DNA of 64,000 nt from Mesorhizobium loti (GCF_013170705.1 NZ_CP033334.1:3325501-3389500), one strand, 5' to 3'; numbered from the stretch's first letter, positions 16,672 through 24,914 are shown. Notes: generated by a model not told the origin, from the letters alone. A program made the numbers and translations.

Positions 16672-17442
16672 ATGAAAATCGCCACCTTCAACATCAACAA
16701 CATCAACAGCCGGCTGGAAAACCTTCTGGCGTGGCTGGCGGCCGCAAAACCCGATGTCGTCTGCCTGCAGGAACTCAAGGCGCGCGATATGCAGTTTCCG
16801 CGCACCGCGCTCGCCGATGCCGGCTACGGCGCGGTGTGGAAGGGGGAGCCGACCTGGAATGGCGTCGCCATCCTCGCGCGCGGCGCGGAACCGGTGCTGA
16901 CCCGCGACGCCTTGCCCGGCGACGATACCGACAAACAGAGCCGCTACATCGAGGCAGCGGTGAACGGCATCGTCATCGCCTGCCTCTACGCGCCGAACGG
17001 CAATCCGCAGCCGGGGCCGAAATTCCAGTACAAGCTCGCCTGGCACAAGCGCCTGGAAGCGCATGCCGAACAGCTTCTCGACACCGGCCTGCCTGTCGTG
17101 CTGGCCGGCGACTACAACATCGTGCCCGAGCCGCGCGACATCTACACCACGCGCTCCTATGACGACAACGCGCTCGTGCAACCGGAGAGCCGGGCAGCGT
17201 TCGCTGCCCTCATCGAGCAGGGCTGGGTCGACGCGCTGCGAAAAGTCTATCCGAAGGAGACGCTCTATACTTTCTGGGATTACCGCCGTAACCGCTGGCA
17301 GCGCGATGCGGGTTTGCGGCTCGACCACATCCTTTTGTCAAAAACGCTCGCCCGCCGGCTGAAGGGGGCGGGCATCGACCGCGACGTGCGCGGACAGGAC
17401 GGCGCCAGCGACCATGCGCCTGTCTGGGTGGAGCTGAAGTGA
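16672..17442 (+). CDS. xth: Exodeoxyribonuclease III (AP endonuclease)
   Basis: A 256-residue member of the ExoIII/APE1 endonuclease-exonuclease-phosphatase fold. The motifs are in order: MKIATFNINNINSR at the start, CLQELKA with the metal-binding Glu near residue 35, AGDYNIVP with the Asp/Asn pair near residue 144, LRLDHILLS, and the terminal SDHAPVWVEL with the catalytic Asp-His. It cleaves DNA 5' to abasic sites and degrades 3' ends during base excision repair. Length is normal for the family. Whether it is xthA1 or xthA2 type cannot be decided. Confidence 0.92.
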   Translation: MKIATFNINNINSRLENLLAWLAAAKPDVVCLQELKARDMQFPRTALADAGYGAVWKGEPTWNGVAILARGAEPVLTRDALPGDDTDKQSRYIEAAVNGIVIACLYAPNGNPQPGPKFQYKLAWHKRLEAHAEQLLDTGLPVVLAGDYNIVPEPRDIYTTRSYDDNALVQPESRAAFAALIEQGWVDALRKVYPKETLYTFWDYRRNRWQRDAGLRLDHILLSKTLARRLKGAGIDRDVRGQDGASDHAPVWVELK

Positions 17443-17561
17443 GCGGCCGCGCGACAATCGTCACACGAACAAGCAATGCCAACGCGTAGACCGCTTCAGC
17501 GGCCTATCCGTGCTCGCCGTCAATCCAGCCCCAGCGGTGTTGGTCGATCAGGTTCCGAGGC

Positions 17562-17657
17562 TCAATCTATTAGGACCGGCGGAGCCGAGGCGGTAGCCGT
17601 GACCGATTTCAGATTGCCCCTTTTGACCAGGACGGGCCGTTCATAGGTTTTCTTCAT
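17562..17657 (-). CDS. Putative RiPP precursor peptide with lasso-type leader, copy 1 (31 aa)
   Basis: A 31-codon ORF starting MKKTYERPVLVKRGNLKSV and ending APPVLID. Residues 5-20 match the lasso-peptide leader pattern exactly: Tyr5-x2-Pro8-x-Leu10-x3-Gly14-x5-Thr20. That pattern is bound by the RRE/B1 protein. A GAGAG ribosome-binding site lies 7 nt before the ATG. The next gene upstream on this strand encodes a near-identical leader with a different tail. If cleaved two residues after the leader threonine, the core would be about 10 aa. It would lack an acidic residue at positions 7-9, so a classic macrolactam is not assured. No cyclase or protease gene is nearby. Confidence 0.65.
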   Translation of the reverse strand: MKKTYERPVLVKRGNLKSVTATASAPPVLID

Positions 17658-17733
17658 GTTTCAAGCTCTCGACAATGGCGATGGCGTAAAATCATTTAAA
17701 GCGTCATATCAACACCGTTGACAGCCAGGCCAT

Positions 17734-17748
17734 GCCGGAAAATCCGGC
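17734..17748. terminator. Small hairpin between the two precursor peptide genes
   Basis: GCCGGA-AAA-TCCGGC forms a 6-bp stem. It lies between the two peptide genes and could attenuate read-through or stabilise the upstream transcript. Confidence 0.35.
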
Positions 17749-17763
17749 GAAGGCGCGATATTC

Positions 17764-17856
17764 TTATTGCGGCGAGGGTGTCGAGGGCACCGCAGCGACG
17801 ATGGATTTCAGATTGTCCTTCTTGACCAATACGGGCCGTTCATAAATCTTCTTCAT
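17764..17856 (-). CDS. Putative RiPP precursor peptide with lasso-type leader, copy 2 (30 aa)
   Basis: A 30-codon ORF starting MKKIYERPVLVKKDNLKSI and ending in a Ser/Thr/Pro-rich tail, VPSTPSPQ. It is nearly identical to copy 1 through residue 18, with Asp14 replacing the leader glycine and Val20 replacing the threonine, and then diverges completely. Leader conserved and tail variable is the pattern expected of paralogous RiPP precursors. GGAGAG lies 8 nt upstream of the ATG, and a promoter-like TTGTGT/TATAGT pair precedes it. The leader changes suggest it may be a poorer substrate or already degenerate. Confidence 0.62.
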   Translation of the reverse strand: MKKIYERPVLVKKDNLKSIVAAVPSTPSPQ

Positions 17857-17870
17857 AACGCAAGCTCTCC

Positions 17871-17898
17871 ACTATATCCCACGAGGACAGTGACACAA
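17871..17898 (-). promoter_or_regulatory. Candidate promoter of the precursor-peptide pair
   Basis: On the minus strand, TTGTGT (17898-17893) and TATAGT (17876-17871) are separated by 16 bp. TATAGT ends 15 bp before the first peptide ATG and directly abuts the GGAGAG ribosome-binding site, so the leader would be very short. This is a sequence match only. The rest of the 17857-18189 gap shows no gene. Confidence 0.4.
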
Positions 17899-18189
17899 CG
17901 CCGCCTGGTGTCAATATTTCGCCGGGGATAGTCCAACGCGTATCAGTGATGACTGTGGCAAATTAACACCGGTTCTTTTTGTGGCGATTGATCAAGCCGA
18001 AGAACACATTTTTGCGCCGCGACGCAGGCGGTCGTGATCAGCTTCGAACTGATCTCTTGATCGAGGTCACTAGCCGATCTTCTTCGGGATTTCAGACGCA
18101 TCCATCCGTCGCATGCGGGCACCGATGCGTTTTGCGATAGACGGTTGACGCTGGTAGTCTGGCCCGAGAGCCAGGCGAGGGGAAGCGCG

Positions 18190-19809
18190 ATGAACAGATT
18201 GGCTGACAGGTTGGCTGCGCTTGTCCTTGCCGCGCTTGCGATCGCCTGCCTGGCGCTGGTCTCTCCGCTGCTCGGCGCTGTTGCCTCGCATGGCTTTTCC
18301 GGGCCGGGCGCGGATTTGCCCCGGTTGGCGGCTTTCTCCGTGGCGGCACTTGCCTGCCTGCTCGGCGCGGTGCTGTTCTGGGCCGGTCTGTTGCCGGGGC
18401 GGCCGGCGCATCTGGGCGGGACACCGCTGTTCGGCCGCGCGGCCGAGGTGCGGGAGACCGGCAGGCCCGGCCTGCGCAAGATCTTTTTCGCCTTGCCGTT
18501 GATCGTGCTGGCGGCGCTGGCCGCCGACCGGTTCGGCCCGTGGCATGATGGCGGCGGCGAGGTTGCCAGCCAGCCGAGCGAACCGCCAAATGAACCGAAG
18601 ACGGCTGAACCCAAGCCCAGTGAGCCCAAGCCAGATCAACCCAAACTTGCCGAGCCCAAACCCGGCGAACCAAAAGGCCAGGACGTGGCCGCCGCGCCAT
18701 TGGCAGCGGAGCCGGCACCCGCGCCTGCACCGCAACCAGCTCCGCCGCCGGTAGCCGCCAACCCGCCGCCGGCACCGGTGCCGCCAGCGCCGCCCGTGGC
18801 CGTACCGCCACCCGCTCCCGTCGCGCCGGCGCCGCCGGAGGTCGCGGTCATTCCGCCGCCCACGGTGGCGCCGTTGCCGCCACCGCCGCCGGCGGTCCCA
18901 ACGCAGCCCGACGGCCATCGCGACGCGGTCGTGTGGCTGGCGGTGGCGCCCGACGGCCAATCGATCATGAGCGCCAGCACCGACCATCTGATCAAGCTGT
19001 GGGACATTGGCGGCAAGCACCTGATCCGCAACCTCGGCGTCCACAAGGACATGGCGCGCACGGCGCTCTACATGCCCGACGGCGTCAGCGCGCTGACGGG
19101 GGGCGACGACGGCGAGATCGTGCTGCGCAAACTCGCCGATGGCGCCGTGCTGCATGTCTTCCAGGCCGGCCAGAATGGCGGCGTCAACAAGCTGGCGATC
19201 AGCCCGGACGGCAAGCGCGCCGTCAGCGGACACGATACCGGAAACGTCATCGTCTGGGATCTCGTCGACGATTCGGTGTTGCATGTGCTGACCGGACACG
19301 ACTGGTCGATCAGCGCGGTGGCCGTCTCGCCCGACGGCAAGCAGGCGCTCAGCGGCAGCATCGACGGCACGCTGAAACTCTGGGACGTCGAAAGCGGCAA
19401 GCAGCTACGCAGCTGGCATGGCCACGAGCAAGGCACCTATGGCGCCGTGTTCACCGCCGACGGGCACCATCTGATCACCGGCAGCGGCGATCTGACGATC
19501 AAGGTCTGGGATCTCGACAGCGGCCGCGAGGTGAAGCGCTTCGAGGGCCATGAGGGCACGGTCTACACGCTGGCGCTGTCGGCGGACGGCAAGCGCCTGT
19601 TGTCGGGTTCGCTCGACGGCACGGCGCGGCTGTGGGACATGGAAACCGGCAACCAGATCGCGATGTTCGACAGCCAGACCGGCCCGATCTACGCGGTGGC
19701 TTTCGCCCCCGACGGCACGGTGCTGACCGGCGGCTACGACCGCACCATCAGGGATTGGCCAGCGGCCGGCGGCGACGGCGTGGTGCTGTTTGCCGGTGCG
19801 CCGCAGTGA
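18190..19809 (+). CDS. Membrane-anchored WD40 beta-propeller protein
   Basis: A 539-residue protein with three hydrophobic segments in the first 115 residues. A long Pro/Ala/Lys-rich spacer follows (about 130-250, first KPSEPKP-type repeats and then PPAPVPPAP). The C-terminal part has about seven WD40 repeats (255-535), with repeated SPDGK-x-AVSG, IKLWD and VWDL blades. The layout suggests a propeller held away from the inner membrane by a stiff linker, probably as a protein-interaction platform. ATG 18190 follows GGGGAAGCGCG. Similar proteins in rhizobia are unstudied. Confidence 0.8.
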   Translation: MNRLADRLAALVLAALAIACLALVSPLLGAVASHGFSGPGADLPRLAAFSVAALACLLGAVLFWAGLLPGRPAHLGGTPLFGRAAEVRETGRPGLRKIFFALPLIVLAALAADRFGPWHDGGGEVASQPSEPPNEPKTAEPKPSEPKPDQPKLAEPKPGEPKGQDVAAAPLAAEPAPAPAPQPAPPPVAANPPPAPVPPAPPVAVPPPAPVAPAPPEVAVIPPPTVAPLPPPPPAVPTQPDGHRDAVVWLAVAPDGQSIMSASTDHLIKLWDIGGKHLIRNLGVHKDMARTALYMPDGVSALTGGDDGEIVLRKLADGAVLHVFQAGQNGGVNKLAISPDGKRAVSGHDTGNVIVWDLVDDSVLHVLTGHDWSISAVAVSPDGKQALSGSIDGTLKLWDVESGKQLRSWHGHEQGTYGAVFTADGHHLITGSGDLTIKVWDLDSGREVKRFEGHEGTVYTLALSADGKRLLSGSLDGTARLWDMETGNQIAMFDSQTGPIYAVAFAPDGTVLTGGYDRTIRDWPAAGGDGVVLFAGAPQ

Positions 19810-19836
19810 ATGCCGAAAAGCGTCAGCCTCGTTGAT

Positions 19837-19910
19837 ATGTCAACACATAAATTGACATTATCGTATTCTTTGTATATGTATATATTTACAGATTGTCCTT
19901 TTCTGACAAT
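19837..19910 (+). promoter_or_regulatory. AT-rich promoter with two inverted repeats upstream of the mobile mystery pair
   Basis: ATGTCAA-N8-TTGACAT (19837-19858) and ATTGTC-N7-GACAAT (19892-19910) are perfect palindromes sharing TGTC/GACA half-sites. TTGACA inside the first could be a -35 box, with TATATG or TATGTA 15-17 bp downstream as -10. The second palindrome ends 13 bp before the HTH gene start. This is consistent with autoregulation by the HTH protein. Confidence 0.55.
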
Positions 19911-19923
19911 ATATGAGTTTACA

Positions 19924-20382
19924 ATGAGCGTTAAGCAGGCCGTTCGCCGACAATACCAGGCCGTTGTGGATCTCACCCAAGGCGGCAACATCCAGGTCCC
20001 TTCGGAGGGCTGGATAAGGACGGTGCGAAAGGCGCTCGGCATGTCCGGTGCCCAACTGGCGAGGCGGATGGGCGTAACCCGCGCCCGTATTGCCCAGGTG
20101 GAACAAGCCGAACTGGAAGGCGGCGTCACCCTGAAGTCGATGCAGGCCACGGCCGAGGCGATGGGGTGCCGCTTCGTCTATGCTTTCGTGCCGCCCGAGA
20201 CCATCGAGAACCTCATCATCGCGCAGGCGCGGAAGAAGGCGCAGGCGATTGTCGCGACGGCGGGCAAACATATGGCGCTGGAAGACCAGACCGTGACCGA
20301 GGGCCGGACTCGGCAAGAAATGACCCGGCTGATGAACGAGCTGATCCATGAAATGCCGTCCGATTTCTGGCAGGACAAATGA
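19924..20382 (+). CDS. Mobile mystery protein A (XRE-type HTH)
   Basis: A 152-residue protein with a helix-turn-helix at about 36-70 (LGMSGAQLARRMGVTRARIA, then QVEQAE). A helical C-terminus follows (AQARKKAQAIVATAGKHMAL). It matches the mobile mystery protein A family, which is nearly always paired with a Fic-domain partner, as here. ATG 19924 is chosen because it begins at the family's conserved N-terminus; the 5' region upstream is an AT-rich promoter. It probably represses its own operon and may serve as the antitoxin-like partner. Confidence 0.82.
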   Translation: MSVKQAVRRQYQAVVDLTQGGNIQVPSEGWIRTVRKALGMSGAQLARRMGVTRARIAQVEQAELEGGVTLKSMQATAEAMGCRFVYAFVPPETIENLIIAQARKKAQAIVATAGKHMALEDQTVTEGRTRQEMTRLMNELIHEMPSDFWQDK

Positions 20383-20981
20383 TTGCACCGGACTATCCCG
20401 ACGGCGCGACGCCACTTGATCTCAACGAGCTCGCCGGACTGAAGCACAGGCACATCACCACTCAGGCCGAGCTTGATGAGCTGGAGCAGGCCAACATCAC
20501 CTCCGGCCTGCTGTGGCTTTCCAGGACACGGAGGAAGGACGTGCTCACTCCCGGTTTTGCCGTCGAGCTTCATCGGCGGCTGTTCGGCGACGTGTGGACC
20601 TGGGCTGGAACATTCAGGACGACGGGCAAGAACATCGGCGTCGATCCGGTGCAGATCGGGGTGCAGTTGCGTGCGGCGCTGGATGATGCGCTGTACTGGG
20701 TGGATCGTGACACCTACGCGCCGCTGGAAGCAGCCATTCGGCTTCACCACCGGATGGTGTTCATTCATCCGTTTGCAAACGGCAATGGGCGCCATGCCCG
20801 CATCCTGGCTGATGCCATGCTTGAGAAGCTGTACGGCGTCGGGCCGGTCGACTGGACCGCCGGGGCCGATCTTCTGAAAATGAACGAAAGGCGGGCGGCT
20901 TACATCTCGGCATTGAAGGCAGCCGACCGGCACGACATCGGTCCATTGCTGGCTTTTGCCAGGCTGACGGGAAAGCCTTGA
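20379..20981 (+). CDS. Mobile mystery protein B (Fic-domain protein)
   Basis: A 200-residue Fic-domain protein. The catalytic loop HPFANGNGRHAR (residues about 129-140) is complete, with His and the Gly-Asn-Gly-Arg anion hole intact. Fic enzymes usually transfer AMP or another nucleotide part from a donor to a target hydroxyl. Residues 30-60 (TTQAELDELEQANITSGLLW) are typical of mobile mystery protein B. The start overlaps the stop of the HTH partner (ATGA). The pair behaves genetically like a toxin/antitoxin or mobile-element module, but its biochemical role is not known. Confidence 0.85.
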   Translation: MIAPDYPDGATPLDLNELAGLKHRHITTQAELDELEQANITSGLLWLSRTRRKDVLTPGFAVELHRRLFGDVWTWAGTFRTTGKNIGVDPVQIGVQLRAALDDALYWVDRDTYAPLEAAIRLHHRMVFIHPFANGNGRHARILADAMLEKLYGVGPVDWTAGADLLKMNERRAAYISALKAADRHDIGPLLAFARLTGKP

Positions 20982-21256
20982 TGTGACCAAGGGTCTGCCG
21001 TGGCCGACGCGGGCGGGGGGGCGCATTGTTGGGGTGTGCTTGGGCGCCCGCGTCAACCAGGGCGGCTCGTACCACCGCGACAGCATCATTGCATATCGCG
21101 GGCCCGCCGAAACTTCCGCGAAAGCGGAATAGGCAGGAGCTAGGATCTGATAGCCGGTTCGCCGGGGCTGTTGCGTGAAACAGTTTCTCGACTCTGCCGC
21201 ATTGACCCGCGGCGGGCGGGCGGCGAGGACTGGCGCTTTCAACAGGAATGGCACCG

Positions 21257-22465
21257 GTGAGCGAACAGACGATCTTCCGCAACGCGAAACTGGCCGATGG
21301 GTCGCTGGCGGATCTCTGCGTTACCGACGGCCGCTTCAACGCCATCGCGCCCGCCGGCAACGCGCCGCCGGCCGGTCCTGCAGCCATCATGGTGGACCTT
21401 GGCGGCCAGCTTGTCGTGCCGGCCTTTGTCGAGGGACATATCCATCTCGACACATCGTTCCATGGCGACGCCTGGCGGCCGCATATTCCTTGCACCAACG
21501 GTTTCGACGTGCGCGAGCGCGTTGCCTTCCAAGCGCAAAACCTTGCCGCCGCCGCGCCGATGGCCGAGCGCGCCAAGAACCAGCTCGAACTGTGTATCGG
21601 ACATGGCAGCCTGGCCATGCGCAGCCATGTCATGGTCGATGGCTCGGTCGGGCTCAGCCATGTCGAGACCGTCCTTGCCGTGCGCGAGACATACCGCGAC
21701 CTCATCGACATCCAGCTCGTCGCCTTCCCGCAAAGCGGCATTCTGTCCTCGCCCGGCACGGCGGAGCTTCTGGACGAGGCGCTGAAGCTCGGCTGCGACC
21801 TCATCGGCGGGCTCGACCCCGCCAGTTTCGACCGCGATGTGAAGGGTCATCTCGATGCGGTGTTCGGGCTGGCGCAAAAGCATGGCGCCGGCGTCGATAT
21901 CCATCTGCATGATGGCGGCACGCTCGGTCTGTTCCAGGTCGAGGAGATCGCGGCGCGGACCAAGGCGCTCGGCATGGCAGGCCATGTCACGGTCAGCCAT
22001 GCCTATGGCCTTGGCGATATTCCGGCCGACGCGCTGGCGAAGGCCGGCGAGATGCTGGCCGCCGCCGGCGTGGCGATCATGACCAACGCGCCCGGCAACC
22101 ATGCCTTTCCGCCGGTGGCGGCCCTGCGACAGGCGGGGGTCACCGTGTTCGGCGGCTCCGACAACATCCGCGATTCCTGGTGGCCCTATGGCGATGGCGA
22201 CATGCTTTCGCGCGCCAACATGATCGGCTACCGCTCCGGCTTCTACGAGGACCGCGAACTGGCCGACGCCTTCGATGTGGTGACCCATGCCGGCGCCAAG
22301 GCGCTCAGGCTGGCGGATTACGGCATCATGGTTGGCGCCAAGGCCGATTTTGTCGCCATGCGGGCGCTGCATGTGCCCGAGGCGGTGGTGGCCGTGCCGA
22401 AGGACCGCACGGTCTATCGTCGGGGCAAGGTGGTGGCCGGGGACGGGACGATACTAGCGCGCTGA
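21257..22465 (+). CDS. Amidohydrolase, cytosine-deaminase (CodA)-like
   Basis: A 402-residue TIM-barrel metal-dependent hydrolase. VEGHIHLD gives the first-strand HxH pair, LHDGG the third metal-site histidine region, VSHAYG the next histidine, and FGGSDNIRDSWWPYG the conserved aspartate, all as in CodA-type deaminases. Likely substrates are cytosine or another nitrogen heterocycle, but the subgroup is broad and includes isoguanine and s-triazine enzymes. GTG 21257 is preferred because AGGAA lies 8-9 bases upstream; the ATG at 21248 sits directly against that site. It is monocistronic, with a hairpin after the stop. The 266-bp gap upstream holds nothing I recognise. Confidence 0.8.
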   Translation: MSEQTIFRNAKLADGSLADLCVTDGRFNAIAPAGNAPPAGPAAIMVDLGGQLVVPAFVEGHIHLDTSFHGDAWRPHIPCTNGFDVRERVAFQAQNLAAAAPMAERAKNQLELCIGHGSLAMRSHVMVDGSVGLSHVETVLAVRETYRDLIDIQLVAFPQSGILSSPGTAELLDEALKLGCDLIGGLDPASFDRDVKGHLDAVFGLAQKHGAGVDIHLHDGGTLGLFQVEEIAARTKALGMAGHVTVSHAYGLGDIPADALAKAGEMLAAAGVAIMTNAPGNHAFPPVAALRQAGVTVFGGSDNIRDSWWPYGDGDMLSRANMIGYRSGFYEDRELADAFDVVTHAGAKALRLADYGIMVGAKADFVAMRALHVPEAVVAVPKDRTVYRRGKVVAGDGTILAR

Positions 22466-22469
22466 GGCG

Positions 22470-22491
22470 GCGTTCCAAGGCGCTGGAACGC
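22470..22491 (+). terminator. Hairpin after the amidohydrolase gene
   Basis: GCGTTCCA-N6-TGGAACGC begins 4 bp after the stop. No T-tract follows, so termination strength is uncertain. Confidence 0.4.
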
Positions 22492-22508
22492 TCCGGAGCG
22501 CGGATCGG

Positions 22509-22715
22509 TCAATTAGCCGCTTCGCGATCAGCTTGCTGAAACGATCGCGCCGGCACCGAAGACAGGGCGTGTGAGTCCGAGGACGCATCGCCGAAATAGA
22601 GCGCGCCGCCAAGGACGAGGAACACAATCCCCACCACCACCAGCCCGACCATCAACACGGCGATGGCCGTACCCGGGCCGTGGCCTGTCCTGGTGATGAT
22701 GGACCGATGTGACAT
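22509..22715 (-). CDS. Small single-pass membrane protein
   Basis: A 68-residue protein with a central hydrophobic helix (AIAVLMVGLVVVGIVFLVLG, residues about 17-36) and a hydrophilic C-terminus. ATG 22715 has an excellent ribosome-binding site (GGAGGAAGAG). A longer frame to 22757 lacks one. It is monocistronic and convergent with the amidohydrolase. I recognise no family. Confidence 0.6.
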   Translation of the reverse strand: MSHRSIITRTGHGPGTAIAVLMVGLVVVGIVFLVLGGALYFGDASSDSHALSSVPARSFQQADREAAN

Positions 22716-23006
22716 CACTCTTCCTCCGAAATGATCAGGTCTGGGACCTTGCGGCAAACGACGGCGGGGGCGGGATGTTCCTGGTGAAGAGTGTTACCGG
22801 CCCTTTGCGTTTCCTTGCAGGACCAAGGTCTTAGGTGGCTGCAGCAAAGGTCCGGGAGGCCCTGTTCAGTTCCGGCAATGTCCATTGGACGTTCCGTTAT
22901 TTTAGCTAAAAGAGATATATCCAAGCGGCCACTCAGGCGGCCATGTTGCCGCCAGATATGCCCGTCCGGCGTGGCCGTGGCCTGGTGTTTCGGCTGCCTG
23001 GAAGGC

Positions 23007-23123
23007 CTACCAGCCCATCCATTCGCGCGTGCGCCAGGCAAGGCCGGCAAAGGGCGCCATCAACGCGATAACGACAAACATCAGCGTGAAGGGATGCTTG
23101 GTCACGGGAGGGCGGGGAGCCAT
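23007..23123 (-). CDS. Very small membrane peptide (38 aa)
   Basis: ATG 23123 is preceded by AAGGA at 9 nt. The product is mostly one hydrophobic helix (FTLMFVVIALMAPFAGLAW) with a basic, tryptophan-containing end. In-frame extension upstream is Arg-rich and looks non-coding. It could be a real small membrane protein, but nothing else supports it. Confidence 0.4.
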   Translation of the reverse strand: MAPRPPVTKHPFTLMFVVIALMAPFAGLAWRTREWMGW

Positions 23124-23647
23124 GGCGCCATATCCTTGCTGGGATTTCATCGAATGCGTGCACAACGTCGCCGGGGCGTCCTGGTTGCATCGAGGGCAAG
23201 GCCATGCCGCCGTGGCTGGAACCGGATGCCGGCGCAGGCGTTTTCCAGATGTGACCCGGTGAGGCTGCCACCTCCGCCGGCATCGTCTGAGGCTCGCTCT
23301 GCTCCCGGCAGGGCGGGCCTTTTTCGTCGCATTGCGCAACCGCATGCGGAACGACATCGCACGCTTCACGTTAGCTATCGCTAAGGCAATCGCGGAATCG
23401 TGCTTACGGAAGAAGCGCTATACGCATCTTTCCGGACCAAGTGTATCTTTGATTGATTTCATTAAATTTGAGAATTAATTTCCAGTTATTGCGTCATAAT
23501 CCGAGCGATACCGCTCATGCGTAAAATCAACTAAGATTGTCTTTTGTTGGGCGTGCCGCATTTATTCCACAAAGCGCAATGGAACCTCATGGCGCCGGCC
23601 GAGTTTTCCTTCCGGGTGGCAATAGGACATATACAATGGAGGTTACC
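23124..23647. other. Gene-poor region with an AT-rich stretch upstream of the DUF1236 gene
   Basis: The first half is GC-rich and shows no convincing gene. From about 23430 to 23560 base composition turns strongly AT-rich. This is probably the promoter region of the downstream secreted protein, but I cannot pick out a clear -35/-10 pair. Confidence 0.45.
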
Positions 23648-23947
23648 ATGAAACATTATCTTTCGAGTGCGGCAGCCGCGATCGTCCTGATGGGCGGCAT
23701 GGGTGTGGCTATGGCGGACACAATCGTCGTCCAACCCGAGCAGGAGACGGTGGTTCGCGAATACGTCAAGAAGCAGCCGCTGGCGTCGGTGAATCTGCTC
23801 GGCGTCGAGCTCAAGCTCGGCTCCGCGGTGCCGGACAAGGTCGAGTTGCGCGAGGTGCCGAATGTCAAGTACCGCGTCGCCGTGATCAACGACCAGACTG
23901 TCCTGGTCGATCCCGATACGCGTCAGATCGTCGAAGTGCTGCACTGA
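23648..23947 (+). CDS. DUF1236 secreted protein
   Basis: A 99-residue protein with a signal peptide (residues 1-23, ending GVAMA). One DUF1236 module makes up the rest: two strands in YRVAVINDQTVLVDPDTRQIV near the C-terminus. DUF1236 proteins are small periplasmic proteins common in Rhizobiales and have no known function. GGAGGTTACC lies just upstream of the ATG. A rho-independent terminator follows. Confidence 0.8.
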   Translation: MKHYLSSAAAAIVLMGGMGVAMADTIVVQPEQETVVREYVKKQPLASVNLLGVELKLGSAVPDKVELREVPNVKYRVAVINDQTVLVDPDTRQIVEVLH

Positions 23948-23993
23948 TCCATGGCTCGGCCATAGTGGGTGCGACACCAGTCCAGCCTTGGGA

Positions 23994-24022
23994 AAAGCCC
24001 GCCACGGTTCGTGGCGGGCTTT
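23994..24022 (+). terminator. Rho-independent terminator after the DUF1236 gene
   Basis: AAAGCCCGCCAC-GGTTC-GTGGCGGGCTTT is a perfect 12-bp stem with a T-rich end. The gene on the other side is convergent, so it may serve both directions. Confidence 0.85.
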
Positions 24023-24047
24023 CTTGTGAAGTGGCCCTTGCCGCCGT

Positions 24048-24914
24048 CTATTCGGCGGCCAGCTTATCCTGCGTCTTGGTGTCGAAGTCGCCGGCGTCGT
24101 GGCGCTCGTGCAGCTGCAGGGCCGGCTCGCCGAAGGCGCGGTTGACCATGCGGCCGCGCTTGACCGCGGGGCGGGCATCGATCGCCTTCGCCCAGCGCTG
24201 CACATGGCTGTAGTCCTGCACCGACAGGAACTCGCCGGAATCATTGTACATGCGGCCAAGCGCCAGCCCGCCATACCAGGGCCACACCGCCATGTCGGCG
24301 ATAGAGTAATCCTTGCCGCCGAGATATTCGGTCTCGGCCAGCCGGCGGTCGAGCACGTCCATCTGCCGCTTCACCTCCATCGAGAAACGGTCGATGGCAT
24401 ATTCGAATTTCTGCGGCGCATAGGCGTAGAAGTGGCCGAAGCCGCCGCCAAGATACGGCGCCGAGCCCATCTGCCAGAACAGCCAGGACAAGACTTCGGC
24501 GCGCGCCGGCTGCTCGGTGGGCAGGAATTCGCCGAACTTTTCGGCGAGATAGACCAGGATCGAGCCGGATTCGAAGATGCGCACCGGCGTGGCGCCGCTG
24601 CGGTCCATCAGAGCCGGGATCTTGGAGTTGGGGTTGACCTCGACAAAGCCGCTGCCGAACTGGTCGCCATCGTTGATCCTGATGAGCCAGGCATCGTATT
24701 CGGCGCCCTTGTGGCCAAGCGCCAGCAGCTCCTCCAGCATGACGGTCACCTTGACGCCGTTCGGCGTCGCCAGCGAGTACAGCTGCAGCGGGTGCTTGCC
24801 GACGGGCAATTCCTTGTCATGCGTCGGCCCGGCGATCGGCCGGTTGATGCTGGCAAAGGCGCCGCCATTTGCCTTGTTCCAGGTCCATACTTTCGGCGGG
24901 GTGTACTCTGTCAT
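24048..24914 (-). CDS. yghU: Glutathione S-transferase, YghU-like
   Basis: A 288-residue protein of the YghU/nu-class group, longer than ordinary GSTs. It has an N-terminal extension (PKVWTWNKANGGAFASINRP), a thioredoxin fold starting near residue 43 (LQLYSLATPNGVKVTVMLEE) and an all-helical domain. NPNSKIPALMD and FESGSILVYLAE form the glutathione site. YghU enzymes have disulfide-bond reductase activity toward organic disulfides. ATG 24914 follows a GAGG site; upstream in-frame sequence is unconserved. Confidence 0.88.
   Translation of the reverse strand: MTEYTPPKVWTWNKANGGAFASINRPIAGPTHDKELPVGKHPLQLYSLATPNGVKVTVMLEELLALGHKGAEYDAWLIRINDGDQFGSGFVEVNPNSKIPALMDRSGATPVRIFESGSILVYLAEKFGEFLPTEQPARAEVLSWLFWQMGSAPYLGGGFGHFYAYAPQKFEYAIDRFSMEVKRQMDVLDRRLAETEYLGGKDYSIADMAVWPWYGGLALGRMYNDSGEFLSVQDYSHVQRWAKAIDARPAVKRGRMVNRAFGEPALQLHERHDAGDFDTKTQDKLAAE

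Noticed and set aside
17562..17856. A complete lasso-peptide biosynthetic cluster
   Set aside because: The leader pattern fits, but no B, C or transporter gene is present in the window and the cores lack an obvious ring-closing acidic residue at positions 7-9. Only orphan precursors are claimed.
22791..23384. A 197-codon plus-strand open frame downstream of the small membrane protein
   Set aside because: The product is Arg-rich with no domain or ribosome-binding site; the opposite strand carries a more plausible small membrane peptide.
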